Origin: Larix sibirica
Taxonomy: Eukaryota; Streptophyta; Pinopsida; Pinales; Pinaceae
NCBI GenBank assembly: GCA_004151065.3
Contig: NWUY0300032842.1
Location: forward strand, 24,968 to 36,102
Direction of reading: 5' to 3'
DNA length: 11,135 bases
Below are positions 1-8,374 of the stretch, piece after piece. The position numbers were made by a program, and so were the translations under genes. The notes under the pieces were generated by a model. The model did not search any database, had not been told where the DNA came from, and worked only from the letters and a program-made list of their open reading frames with translations. Within the stretch, counting starts at the first letter, position 1. Each line of letters starts with the position of its first letter.

Positions 1-529
1 TCTGCTTATTCCCCATGGAGTCGATGATCACTCCTCCCGCTCCTGCCAACCCAGGTACAATACTAATTTTTCTTTTACTAATAGAGTTTTTGGAATTTTT
101 TTTCCAGATCTTTGCAGAATTTATTCAAAGACAATTTTTCTGCAGAAGGCTTTCTAAACATTATTTTTAGACTTCCTTGAATAAAAGTCCATTTATTTGC
201 TTCATTCTCACTTTTTTCCATCATTCCCCAATTCCTCATCTTGCAGAAACATGACAATGATCCTTCATAGTTACAGAACCACTACGGAACACTGACAGAA
301 CATAATCTGTGGTTCTAAGCATTGTCAGCATTATTCATCCATCCTTTACTAGCACACTTCATTACCCATAGTCCACATTCACTCATACTTGTCCCTTTCT
401 CATTCATTCCTATCCATCCGATTTGTTTCACTCTTCTTACTCCCAACTCCTCCACTATGCTCCATACATTCATATTTCTTCCTACAGATCAGATATATTC
501 CCAGTTTTTCCTTTGTAGTTTAACATTCG
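1..529. other. non-coding stretch left of the tandem repeat
   Basis: I see no supportable gene here. The DNA is T/C-rich on the + strand, and the open frame over 322-621 has biased, low-complexity composition and runs into the 23-bp repeat, so it is not credible as a protein. A 40-nt stretch at 14-53 begins with ATG, encodes a short Pro/Ala-rich peptide and ends at AG|GTAC, which resembles a 5' splice donor. Alone it is too short to call an exon. Several TGCAGAA-type words occur (for example CTGCAG at 140-145) and recur between the two middle pseudogenes. Confidence 0.5.
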
Positions 530-713
530 TAGCGTTGTGTAACCTCCATCCACAACGTTGCGGAACTTCCATATGTAGCATTGTGGAACCTCCATCCGCA
601 GCATTGCGAAACCTCCATTAGCAGCGATGTGGAACCTCCATCCGTAACATTGTAGAATCTCCATCAACAACATCGTAGAACCTTCATCAGTAGCACATTG
701 GATCCCCATAGCA
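530..713. repeat. 23-bp tandem repeat, about 8 copies
   Basis: Units start at 530, 553, 576, 599, 622, 645, 668 and 691, each exactly 23 bp. They share a core close to GGAACCTCCATC preceded by an AGCATTGT-like half. The copies are diverged from each other, and the last is the most degraded (ending ATCCCCATAGC). Because 23 is not a multiple of 3, the reading frame changes at each unit, so this is not a protein repeat. There are no unique spacers between units. It is an ordinary minisatellite of unknown function. Confidence 0.9.
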
Positions 714-1082
714 CACAGCATAGATCCGCTCCATTACGGATTTGGTTTCAGAATCACACTAAAGGTCACTTTCTATCACATCAGATCCACACCAAATATT
801 ATTCCTAGTCCTACAAAGGGTTCTCTTATAATTTCAAGATNAGCATTGCGAAACCTCCATTAGCAGCGATGTGGAACCTCCATCCGTAACATTGTAGAAT
901 CTCCATCAACAACATCGTAGAACCTTCATCAGTAGCACATTGGATCCCCATAGCACACAGCATAGATCCGCTCCATTACGGATTTGGTTTCAGAATCACA
1001 CTAAAGGTCACTTTCTATCACATCAGATCCACACCAAATATTATTCCTAGTCCTACAAAGGGTTCTCTTATAATTTCAAGAT
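600..1082. repeat. 241-bp direct duplication flanking an N (probable assembly artefact)
   Basis: The segments 600-840 and 842-1082 read the same base for base at a constant offset of 242, with only the N at 841 between them. The duplicated stretch holds the last five units of the 23-bp repeat plus about 130 bp of unique sequence. Identical copies next to strongly diverged 23-bp units, abutting a gap base, are best explained by two overlapping contig ends joined without merging. The true locus would then have one copy, continuing from 840 directly to 1083. A very recent tandem duplication is less likely. Confidence 0.85.
841..841. other. single ambiguous base, assembly join
   Basis: This is the only N in the window. 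It sits exactly between the two copies of the 241-bp duplication, which is why I read it as a scaffold join and not a miscalled base. Confidence 0.8.
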
Positions 1083-1606
1083 CGCTAGCACATATGCACA
1101 GATTCCGCTGGTATAGTAAATTCCATCCATGTCAGCCGATGTACCAATATCATCATGAATGTGAATGAATTCTCCCATGGATAATTGCGACATCCATTGG
1201 CGACACGACTGCAGACACCACAAATACACTCTAGGTAGGATAGGTATGTAACCACCCCTCATTAGTACTTGATTGGTACGAAAGGACTAATCATAACTTA
1301 CCATGCTACTTGTAAACATAGGTTCATGTTTTCCCTTAGTTGGGGGGGGGATAGAGAACATTACTAACTTTAGCCAAAACAACCGAGCCTGTAGTAGAAA
1401 CTTACCAAATTCGACCCACAAAATATTTCCATATGCACATGGGAGGTTACTAGTTCAAATTATCACAGAACATGCATATAATCAACCTTGCTAAGAAATT
1501 ATAACTCATCCTTCTTCGATTATAGGATAATACAACCCCATTTTCGCTTCTTTTGCTAAATCTTTCGAATTCTCGACCTCTGAACATATATATTTAGACC
1601 AGACCA
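1083..1606. other. non-coding stretch before pseudogene A
   Basis: I see no gene or RNA. The short frames at 1068-1262 (-) and 1303-1494 (+) have no recognisable composition or motifs. A run of nine G lies at 1342-1350. In the frame of the following pseudogene, a TAG at 1595-1597 closes the region, so the pseudogene cannot be extended to the left without another lesion. Confidence 0.5.
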
Positions 1607-2539
1607 TTGAGTGAGGGTGATAAGCTGAGTGCAACAAGCAATCCAATTCGAAGTGAACCTGACAATGCAGATTTGGTTTATAAAAACAGAGAAGTAAAAA
1701 GCATTTTCCAGTATGCGGGATGGATGGATTACTTTGAAAAAATGAAAAGTGATAATGGACTTGCAATGGAATTTTCTAGAATGTATGAACAGTCAAATGC
1801 AGAGGTAAGGGGAATAAATATCCAGGTCAATGAAGCAATAATTACAAGGGTTCCAGGACTGTCCCAAGAGGGTGAAAAATAGTTTGAACAACGAATACCT
1901 ATGAAACCACTTATAGAGGAATTTGTGGAACCTGAGGAGGAAGTGAAAGGGACAGAGAAGGGGACCCAAAGAATTTCATTGACGACACCATGGGATGATG
2001 TGGTTCTATGCGTTCTCAAGTTCATCACCTGTGAAGGTTGGTCCAGTCTTTTATTTGGTTTGCATTTTGAAATTCTGAATCATTTAAGACATCAAAAATA
2101 TGTCAATATGCCCCATTTCTTGTGGATGTCATTGGATTTGATGTGTAGAATGGTTAAAAATAGTAGTAATCCCGACACTAGTTTAGCACACCACGGGTTG
2201 ATTAGATTGCTGGTTGAAGATGCCTTACAAAAGGAAAACATGACTTGGGAGCTTTTGACTGGAATACCTCCTGTTGGTGCTCAAATCTATTTCCAAAAAT
2301 TATCAAACTTACCTGAGTCCTTTCCTCAAAATTTATTCCTGATGAACCTTTTTCAAAAACAATTCTCGATCTTTGATTGTTTGATCTGCTTTATTTTCTA
2401 TTGTTTGCTTAAGTTTGATTGTTTTTACAAGTTAATTTCTTGCGTGATTATAGAAATTTCACATTCTATAGAGATATTTGGTTATGTTTTGATCGTGTGC
2501 AGGAGGTGTTTTTCATATTTAATCTGTAAAAACCATTAG
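1607..2539 (+). pseudogene. copy A of an unrecognised, probably mobile-element-associated protein family
   Basis: A single frame runs from 1607 to the stop at 2537-2539, broken once by TAG at 1880-1882. I do not recognise the family with a name. Visible parts are an N-terminal segment with ADLVYKNREV and FQYAGWMDYF, then LSQEGEK just before the stop. An acidic stretch with EEFVEPEEE follows, then WDDVVLCVLKFITCEG, a hydrophobic/His segment ending NMPHFLWMSLDLM, and AHHGLIRLLVEDAL near 2190-2230. Copy B shows the same anchors in the same order, which supports both as real coding relics. After about 2330 the frame stays open, but the translation becomes Phe/Ile/Cys-rich and the DNA T-rich, so that tail is probably not coding. 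There is no in-frame ATG at the expected N-terminus and the left limit is nominal. The aligned position of the internal stop is Trp in copy B. Confidence 0.6.
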
Positions 2540-3151
2540 TTATATCATTCTTCGACATTACAGAGGATTTTTCATTCTAGAACGAAAATATCTATTCAAA
2601 TTTATGTAGTCGCTGCAGAATGAGTCCCCATTCTTCAGTATGCTACGAAATAAGCTGTCATTTTGCAGCAAAATTTATATTGGCGGAAATTCATTGCTGA
2701 AGAATCATATTTTATTCTGCAGTGAAAAGTGAAGTCCTGTCAATGTCAGGTTGCTGCAGAATCATGCCAATTAGCATATTATGTTTTGTGATAAGGTTGA
2801 CCACCGCCTCGTTCATTCAGATACGCTAAATCACCCATGACAAGAATTTTTTATTATCGAATAAGTTTATGTGGAAACATGCTCTGTACAAATATGATCA
2901 TTTCGTTATAAAGGTTCGCCGTAAGAGGGATCCATGCAGAGCTGTCAAATGCTTTGTTGGCACCACTTTTCCCTGACAAATATCATGGCCGGGATAATGC
3001 AAGTCATATGATGATGATGTTGCAGTCCACGAAATATTTGAAAAAGGAAATTACTAATTTTATAAATTCAATTTGTTTTTTATAATTTTTCGTTGTTCTG
3101 CAGCTCTTGATGTAAGCCCTCATTCTTCAAACACTACACTGTATTTTAGTT
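2540..3151. other. non-coding stretch between pseudogenes A and B, CTGCAG-rich
   Basis: There is no convincing gene apart from the short fragment at 2912-3085. The hexamer CTGCAG occurs at 2613-2618, 2717-2722, 2754-2759 and 3098-3103, with GCTGCAGAAT at two sites and its partial reverse ATTCTGCAG at another, so short inverted repeats are present. GTAAG at 3112 and TTTTAG ending at 3149 look like splice signals, but the interval would be shorter than usual plant introns. Confidence 0.4.
2912..3085 (+). pseudogene. short coding-looking fragment of unknown identity
   Basis: This frame is open for 57 codons after a TAA at 2909-2911 and closes with TAA at 3083-3085. The central part (about 2936-3058) has balanced, protein-like composition, with LLAPLFPDKYHGRDNASHMM followed by a Lys-rich stretch. 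It contrasts with the AT-rich DNA around it. It is in the same frame register as copies A and B but matches neither of them. It could be a lone exon or a relic of the same mobile sequence that carries copy B. No start codon or function can be assigned. Confidence 0.25.
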
Positions 3152-4708
3152 ATGGCCCCTTACAAAGGAGCGGATTTAGTTCATTATGAGCCTGACACAG
3201 TACTAATAGCTTTGTATCCTGAATCCAAGAGGATATTTCAAGAAGTTGGGTGCTATAAATTCTGTCAACGTCTTCAAGGGCATAACCTGGAAGTAACTTG
3301 GGATTTTGCGGAAGTTTTTGATGGTCATCAAGCAGTGTTGGGAGGATTAACTATCAGAGATCCCGAGGAGTCCATTGAACGTATTTGTATTCTACCTCAA
3401 GAGGGTGAAATATGGTTCAAACAACATCAAGTAAAATTGGCGGACTGTAATCAATTTCTCACTGAGCAACACCGAAATCTCGAATGGAGAAGAGGAATTC
3501 ACAGAGCCTGGTTGAAAAAAGAATGGGAAGAGATTTTGGTTTTAATTCATAAGTTCATAACCAATGAAGCAAGATACAATATTGTATTCTTTTATCATAT
3601 GCATTTTCTACTACACTTCATTGGAGAATGCATACTTAATCTACCCTACTTCTTCCTGAAAAGTTTGACTAAAATGTCCAAAAAGATACAGAAGAGCCCT
3701 AAGTTGCAACAGAGTGTTATCCATTAGGAAATTGCTAATTAGGGATGAATTAGCTAAGGTTGAAAGGACTTGGGATCATTTCCTTTTATTTTGTGGTTTT
3801 AAAGCTGAAAATATCCCTCAGAAGCAAAATGAATTGCAGAATGAACCAACACCTTCAAATCAAAAACCTGAATCAGAAAATACAGACATAAATACTATAG
3901 AACCCCAACAACATGTACTACCTTCTTCCATGTAAAATGAAGGACTTAATACAATAAGAATAAGTACAAGAAGGAGGTTACATTTTACAACAACAGAAGG
4001 TTAGGGAAGCTCAAAAGCTGATAAAGTTTATATTAGGAAAAGGAAGAAAGAATCTATCAATTCAAAATATAAAGTCCAAGAAACCCTACCTGAGCAAGAA
4101 GATCAATATGTTGATGGGGTTAAAGGAACACCTTTAGCTGAAACGCCTAATGGACACCAATTAAATAAAAAGAAGAAAATTAATGATAAGTCATCTTTAT
4201 CCCAATCAGGAGTTGAAATTTCAAGGGGTAAAAAAGAAAAATCATCTGATATTTCAATCAAGCAGAAATGAGCAGGAAAGTTCCATAAGGATGAAAAGAA
4301 AAACCTTTTGACTGGAAGAATACCCAACACTAGGTTGGCTAATAAATTAAGGATGAACTCATATATGACCCATCTTTGAAAATCAAAGCAGTTATTCTAC
4401 TGGATGATTCCCCTTTAGCTGAAGAGAAGAGTAAAGCTAAAGCTCAAGCATCTAAGAAAACGCAGAGGACTAAAGGAAAACAAACACGATCAAAGATTAA
4501 GCATGATAACGAGTCAAATATAGCATAACCTGTGGTCAAGGAAGATTCAGGTCCAAAGTTGGAACAAATGGAGTTAGGAAGGCCAGTGTCACCTTTACAA
4601 ATAAAATTCAAAAATCTTGAAATGGTCATTCCGAGTGATAAAGAAAAGGTTAAAAACATTCTCAACCTGCCTTATTCTGACAGTGATGAAGAGACAGAGG
4701 AGAAATAA
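3152..4708 (+). pseudogene. copy B of the unrecognised family, with Lys-rich tail
   Basis: The start at ATG 3152 is plausible: the next residues (MAPYKGADLVHYEP) match the ADLVY of copy A. The first frame runs to TAG 3725-3727. Anchors shared with A are LPQEGEIWFKQ, KFITNE, a His/Phe segment, NLPYFFLKSLTKM, and after a frameshift near 3714-3730, LLIRDELAKVERTW. The second frame carries a hydrophilic Lys/Glu/Gln/Ser-rich tail through stops at 3933 (TAA), 4002 (TAG) and 4269 (TGA). Another shift near 4350 leads into a third frame, with SLKIKAVILLDDSPLAEE and NLPYSDSDEETEEK, a stop at 4526 and an end at 4706-4708. The layout is a globular N-terminal half of about 200 residues plus a low-complexity basic/acidic tail of about 320 codons. 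Function is unknown. The tail could bind nucleic acid, but that is a guess from composition only. Confidence 0.6.
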
Positions 4709-5105
4709 ATTACACAGGAAGTGGAACAACAACCTACATAATTTATTCAACAACAATGACAACATGAATCAGAAGTGTTGAAGTTAAACATTTTGGTAGA
4801 AGTTGCATTAAAGAATTGATGCTAGGGAATGAAGTTTTGCAGCACTTATAGATACAGTCAATCAATAGAATGCTGAAGAATTACCATTCTAGTCCTTTAC
4901 TTTCGTCTCATGTTTTGATGAACATCTATAGGATAAAATCTCTTCATGTAAAATCGAACCCCAAGTTAAAGTCAGATCAGTTGCAAAATCCCTATAAAAC
5001 TGGATCTAATCCATTTTGTAAGCAAAGTAAATATCTTGAAGTTTAGAGTCAGAATTCAATCCTATTTTGAGGATCTAATACCCTATTTTGATGTAATGAA
5101 ATGTT
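4709..5105. other. decayed stretch between pseudogene B and the LTR promoter
   Basis: Right after 4708 a few Gln/Glu-rich codons continue in the frame of copy B with stops interspersed. A frame near 4820-4900 still reads plausibly (ELMLGNEVLQHL), so the original protein may have extended further. Stops then become as frequent as expected in non-coding AT-rich DNA. The 5' boundary of the putative LTR must lie in this stretch or slightly right of it. I could not find it, because the 3' LTR needed for comparison is outside the window. Confidence 0.35.
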
Positions 5106-5113
5106 TATAAAAA
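5106..5113 (+). promoter_or_regulatory. putative TATA box of the 5' LTR
   Basis: TATAAAAA lies about 600 bp before the primer-binding site and is followed by a purine-rich, GC-richer stretch (GACGCAGAGAGGGGGTTC, 5125-5142) where transcription would start at the usual distance. Such words are common in AT-rich DNA. The position relative to the PBS is the main support. Confidence 0.35.
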
Positions 5114-5704
5114 GGATAAAGAAGACGCAGAGAGGGGGTTCGAGTGGAGAAATTACAAGGGATATCTTTTCATGTACATTTTATTCTACATCTAATATAG
5201 ATGGTGAAGTTTCATGCTTTATGATCATCTATTTATTCTACAGACTGTGGATTTATTTTCATGACTGTGATTACTTGTTTAGATATTAAGCTTTTGCAAT
5301 GAAAATATCACTTTTAAAGTTCAGATCAATACACAGTTAGGGTTTTCTTTTGTTTTCTTGGACCATAAAGTTGTATTAAAACATCCCTTTTTTCAGTCTA
5401 TGAATCATATTGCATTCGATTTAATCTTTGAAAACATGGCTTCCTTCCCGTGTCTTTATGTGATTGGATCTTTTTTATGTGTTGATATTCAATGTGTACT
5501 TTAAGTGAGATTCCTATAAGTTATGGAATTTCACCCTGAATGTTAGACTTTTGATTATCCTAAATCCTGAAATTCACATCCTTTTAACCTTTCTCGCCAG
5601 ACCTACCCTTTTAAATTTGAATAACATCACTCCAACTACCTTAATCTTTAAGATGTGCTAAAATTTTCCATCGAACAGTCAAAGGACAACTCTTAGCGCT
5701 AACA
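5106..5704 (+). repeat. putative 5' LTR, right-hand part (left end unresolved)
   Basis: The right end is placed at CA 5703-5704, just 5 nt before the PBS, as expected for an LTR/PBS junction. The left limit given is only the TATA box. The true start (TG) must be further left. A perfect 10-bp palindrome, TTAGCGCTAA (5693-5702), lies at the terminus. The interior is AT-rich and non-coding. The open frame at 5101-5289 has no protein-like character. Confidence 0.45.
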
Positions 5705-5709
5705 TATTT

Positions 5710-5727
5710 TGGCGCCATTTCCAGGGA
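5710..5727 (+). promoter_or_regulatory. primer-binding site, tRNA-Asp type
   Basis: TGGCGCCATTTCCAGGGA matches 15 of 18 positions of the sequence complementary to the 3' end of plant tRNA-Asp (from memory of that tRNA, as used by Athila-type elements). Differences are at positions 8 and 14 (A for G, both at former CpG sites) and 11 (T for G). The site starts 5 nt after the presumed LTR end. Reverse transcription of minus-strand DNA would start here in a live element. Confidence 0.8.
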
Positions 5728-5782
5728 GCGAAGAGACAAATGTATTTTTCCATGGGTTGTATGACAATGAATAAAACTAGCT

Positions 5783-5835
5783 TTTAAAGGTGAATAAAAT
5801 TTAGACATAGTACTTGACATATTTTCACCTTTAAA
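5783..5835 (+). repeat. 11-bp inverted repeat in the leader between PBS and gag
   Basis: TTTAAAGGTGA at 5783-5793 is perfectly complementary to TCACCTTTAAA at 5825-5835, with 31 nt between the arms. In the leader RNA this could fold into a stem-loop just upstream of gag, where packaging and dimerisation signals of retroelements often lie. That role is inferred from position only. Confidence 0.45.
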
Positions 5836-5852
5836 TACATCCTTTCATTCTA

Positions 5853-7240
5853 GATCCTAAGAATATAGGGACTAGGGATAATCCTCAATCCCCTGAAGTC
5901 TCTGCATTATCTGACCTTGAAAGGATTATAAGAGAAGCTAAATCGAAAGAGCCTACTGTAGGTTTACAGAAACCTTATGAAATTATTATTTCCCAAGAAT
6001 ATATTTATACCCCTACAGGTTTTCCTGAAATACCTTTTTCTCCTTACGCTCAACAAGAAGAGGAGGTGACCTTTTTGGGTACACAGCTGAAATTTCTACT
6101 CAAGATTTCTAAAAAAATTAAAATGGAAATTTTGACTTCACCTTTACCTATTCCTTAGACATGAGCTCTTGAAGAAAGCACCTTAGAGTTTAAAACTCTT
6201 ATTAATCCTCTTTCCATTGAACAATTTTTAGACGATTTAGTTAAGCCTCCAGAGATAAAACTCCTCCTCATACATTTATTCCTGTTTTACATCCACTTTC
6301 CTCCCCTAAAGTTCAAACATCTAGTTCTACTCAAATAACGGGAGTAGGAGGAGGTGGAGGAGGGGATCAACCAAATAGGGTGGACATGATTATTGCAGCC
6401 ATATATGCACCATTAATTCTGCCACCTAATCTTCATGACTTTCCATCTGGTGACTATTTAAAGTACCTACCGAGATTTAATGGGGAAGGAGAAATCACTG
6501 CTGAAGAACATTTAACAACTTTCTATAATCTTTCTAACAATCACAATATTGGTCATGTTGATGTCTGGATGATGGTTTTCATTCAAAGCCTTGATGGAGA
6601 GGCAAGAAAATGGTTCATAGAACTCACACCAAGATCCATTCCTGACATAGATGGCTTAGATGATGCTTTTATTAGAAAATGGGGGGATAAAAAAGACTAT
6701 TTCTTTTATATAACAGAATTTGGATCTCTCAAAAGAAGGGCAGGTGAATCAGTTTCAGACTTTACCAGAAGTTTTAATAAGATTTATTGCAAAACACTAG
6801 CATATATTAAACCTACTGAAACATTTTCTAAAATCACCTTTGCCAACACATTTGACTCTAAATTTTCATTGCTTCTTAGAGAGAGAAGATCAATTACCCT
6901 GAATAATATGCAATAGGAAACTATAGAGGTTGAATCCAATATATTGGAATCTGAAAAGATTAAATCTAGATGTGATAAATAAAAAGGGAAATGAAAGGAG
7001 ATTTTAAATCCTTTAACTTCAATCTCTTCACCTCAAATAGATAGGATTGATGAAATGGATAAGCTTTTGAAGAATATGTCTTATAATTGGCTAAACTAGA
7101 AATTGAAAGCATAAATTCACTTAATCCCATACAAAAAGGAATGGTCAATAGAAATTTCAATTAGTTTAAGCCCAACCAGCCTCCACAGATTCTACAAAGA
7201 GAAAGGAAAGTAAACCCTGATCAAAAGATACAACTACCTT
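5853..7240 (+). pseudogene. gag: gag (capsid-like) region, broken
   Basis: Gag would form the element's particle in the cytoplasm. The N-terminal part (5853 to about 6260) is Pro/Glu/Leu-rich, with stops TAG 6156 and TGA 6162. No in-frame ATG precedes it: a TAA lies at 5832-5834. After a frameshift near 6260 comes a Gly run (GVGGGGGG, 6341-6364) and the capsid-like domain. This has WMMVFIQSLDGEARKWF (6566-6616), LDDAFIRKW, and RRAGESVSDFTRSFNKIY, the usual signature of plant Ty3 gag. Stops at 6914 (TAG), 6980 (TAA) and 6992 (TGA), a shift near 7080 and TAG 7162 break the rest. I see no CCHC zinc knuckle before the protease. The right limit is arbitrary because gag and pol are probably one polyprotein. 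Confidence 0.85.
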
Positions 7241-8340
7241 TTCTCGATAATTATGTGGTAAATAAAGTTGGAGAAACAAAAATTGAAGATGATCAATATC
7301 AAGAGATAAATCTGATTGAAGATGAACCTCTAGCTTTGTTTTTGACTAGGCAACAATGTAATGAGTCTGTGGCCCTTGATCAGGTTTATTTTCAAGATAA
7401 TGATGATTCTTTAATTGCACTTAAGGCTCAGGCTCAGAACATATACAATCTTAGATCAAAGGCCTCCCCAATAGCTCAAAATACACATACTCAAAACAAA
7501 AATGTTGATATACCTACTAAAAAGGGCTACTTCAAAATAACAGAAAAATAATAAGCCTAATCAGCAAGATAAATTGGCAAGTTCATAATTTAAGGATAAA
7601 GATAAATCTCCATTGGCTTATACACTGGAAATTGAGATTAGAAAGATCAAAGTCCCCATTCCTTTGACTAAGCTAATGAAAAATCAACAATATAATAAAT
7701 CTATAATGAAGTGTTTGCAACCAGCTGTTGATAATGATGTATTCTTTCAGGATACATTTAATCCTCAATATGAAAAACCAGCTATCATGTTTGACCCTCA
7801 TGTAGAAGAAAAAGGCGACTCCACTCCTCCATTCTATGTTTCTCTTGATATCTTGGACAAGATAATGCATAAATGCTTCCTAGCTTCTGGGGCTTCACAT
7901 AATCTTATGCCTAAGGTAGTAATCGAATAATTAGGCTTGGAAATCACTAAACCTTATAAATATTTGTACTCTTTTGATTCAAAATAGGTGAAGTGTTTGC
8001 GTGTAATCAATGGCCTAGTAGCAACTTTGACCCAGTTTCCTATGAAAACTATTGTGATGGATGTGGTGGTTGCAGACATTCCCCCAAGATTTGGGATGTT
8101 GCTATCACATTCATGGGAAAAAACATTAGGTGGTACTATGCAATTGGATATGTCATATGCTTCTATACCTATTTTGGGTGGAGAACATAAAATATTATAC
8201 AGGGAGGTGCAACTAGCATTCATTGTTACTGATCCCCAAAATCCTACTAATAATCCACCATATATTGTACAAGAAGATATTGGTGCTTTTATGTTACAGG
8301 TCAGTGATGAATTTAAAACTTGTACAGTTGGCAAAAACAG
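7241..8340 (+). pseudogene. pol: gag-pol linker and aspartic protease region, broken
   Basis: The protease would cut the polyprotein. The linker (7241-7551) is Asp/Glu/Gln-rich with the segment NIYNLRSKA. After a frameshift near 7545 one frame continues to 8590. The active-site region reads CFLASGASHNLMPK, so the Asp expected in the DSG/DTG triad is Ala (codon 7883-7885), and this copy could not be catalytic. Downstream motifs VVADIPPRFGMLLSHSW and MQLDMSYASIPILGGEHK are typical of the C-terminal flap/tail in this plant family as I remember it. Stops are at 7586 (TAA), 7928 (TAA) and 7985 (TAG). The frame runs without a break into the RNase H domain. Confidence 0.85.
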
Positions 8341-8374
8341 GCTTCTAGGTCAACAAAAAGATGACAAAAAGGAT

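Noticed and set aside
14-53. First exon of a host gene (ATG to AG|GTAC)
   Set aside because: Only 13 codons, with no second exon or further coding signal recognised nearby. It remains a possibility but not a supportable feature.
322-621. Protein-coding open frame of 99 codons
   Set aside because: The translation is low-complexity Ser/Pro/His/Phe-rich, and its end is made of the 23-bp repeat in shifting frames.
530-713. CRISPR-like array
   Set aside because: Units are directly contiguous, diverged and without spacers, and the rest of the window is plant-type retroelement DNA.
1342-1350. G-run as a structural or regulatory element
   Set aside because: A single nine-G homopolymer cannot form an intramolecular four-tract quadruplex, and nothing around it suggests function.
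1506-2028. Minus-strand open frames
   Set aside because: They lie opposite pseudogene A, whose + strand frame has a paralogue (copy B). They are antisense shadows.
3112-3149. Short intron (GTAAG...TTTTAG) just before the ATG of copy B
   Set aside because: At about 38 nt it is below usual plant intron lengths, and no upstream exon joins sensibly.
5101-5289. Open frame of 62 codons after the TATA-like box
   Set aside because: Its composition is that of translated AT-rich non-coding DNA, and it overlaps the putative LTR promoter.
7954-8334. Minus-strand open frame of 126 codons
   Set aside because: It is antisense to the protease tail, which carries clear family motifs on the + strand.
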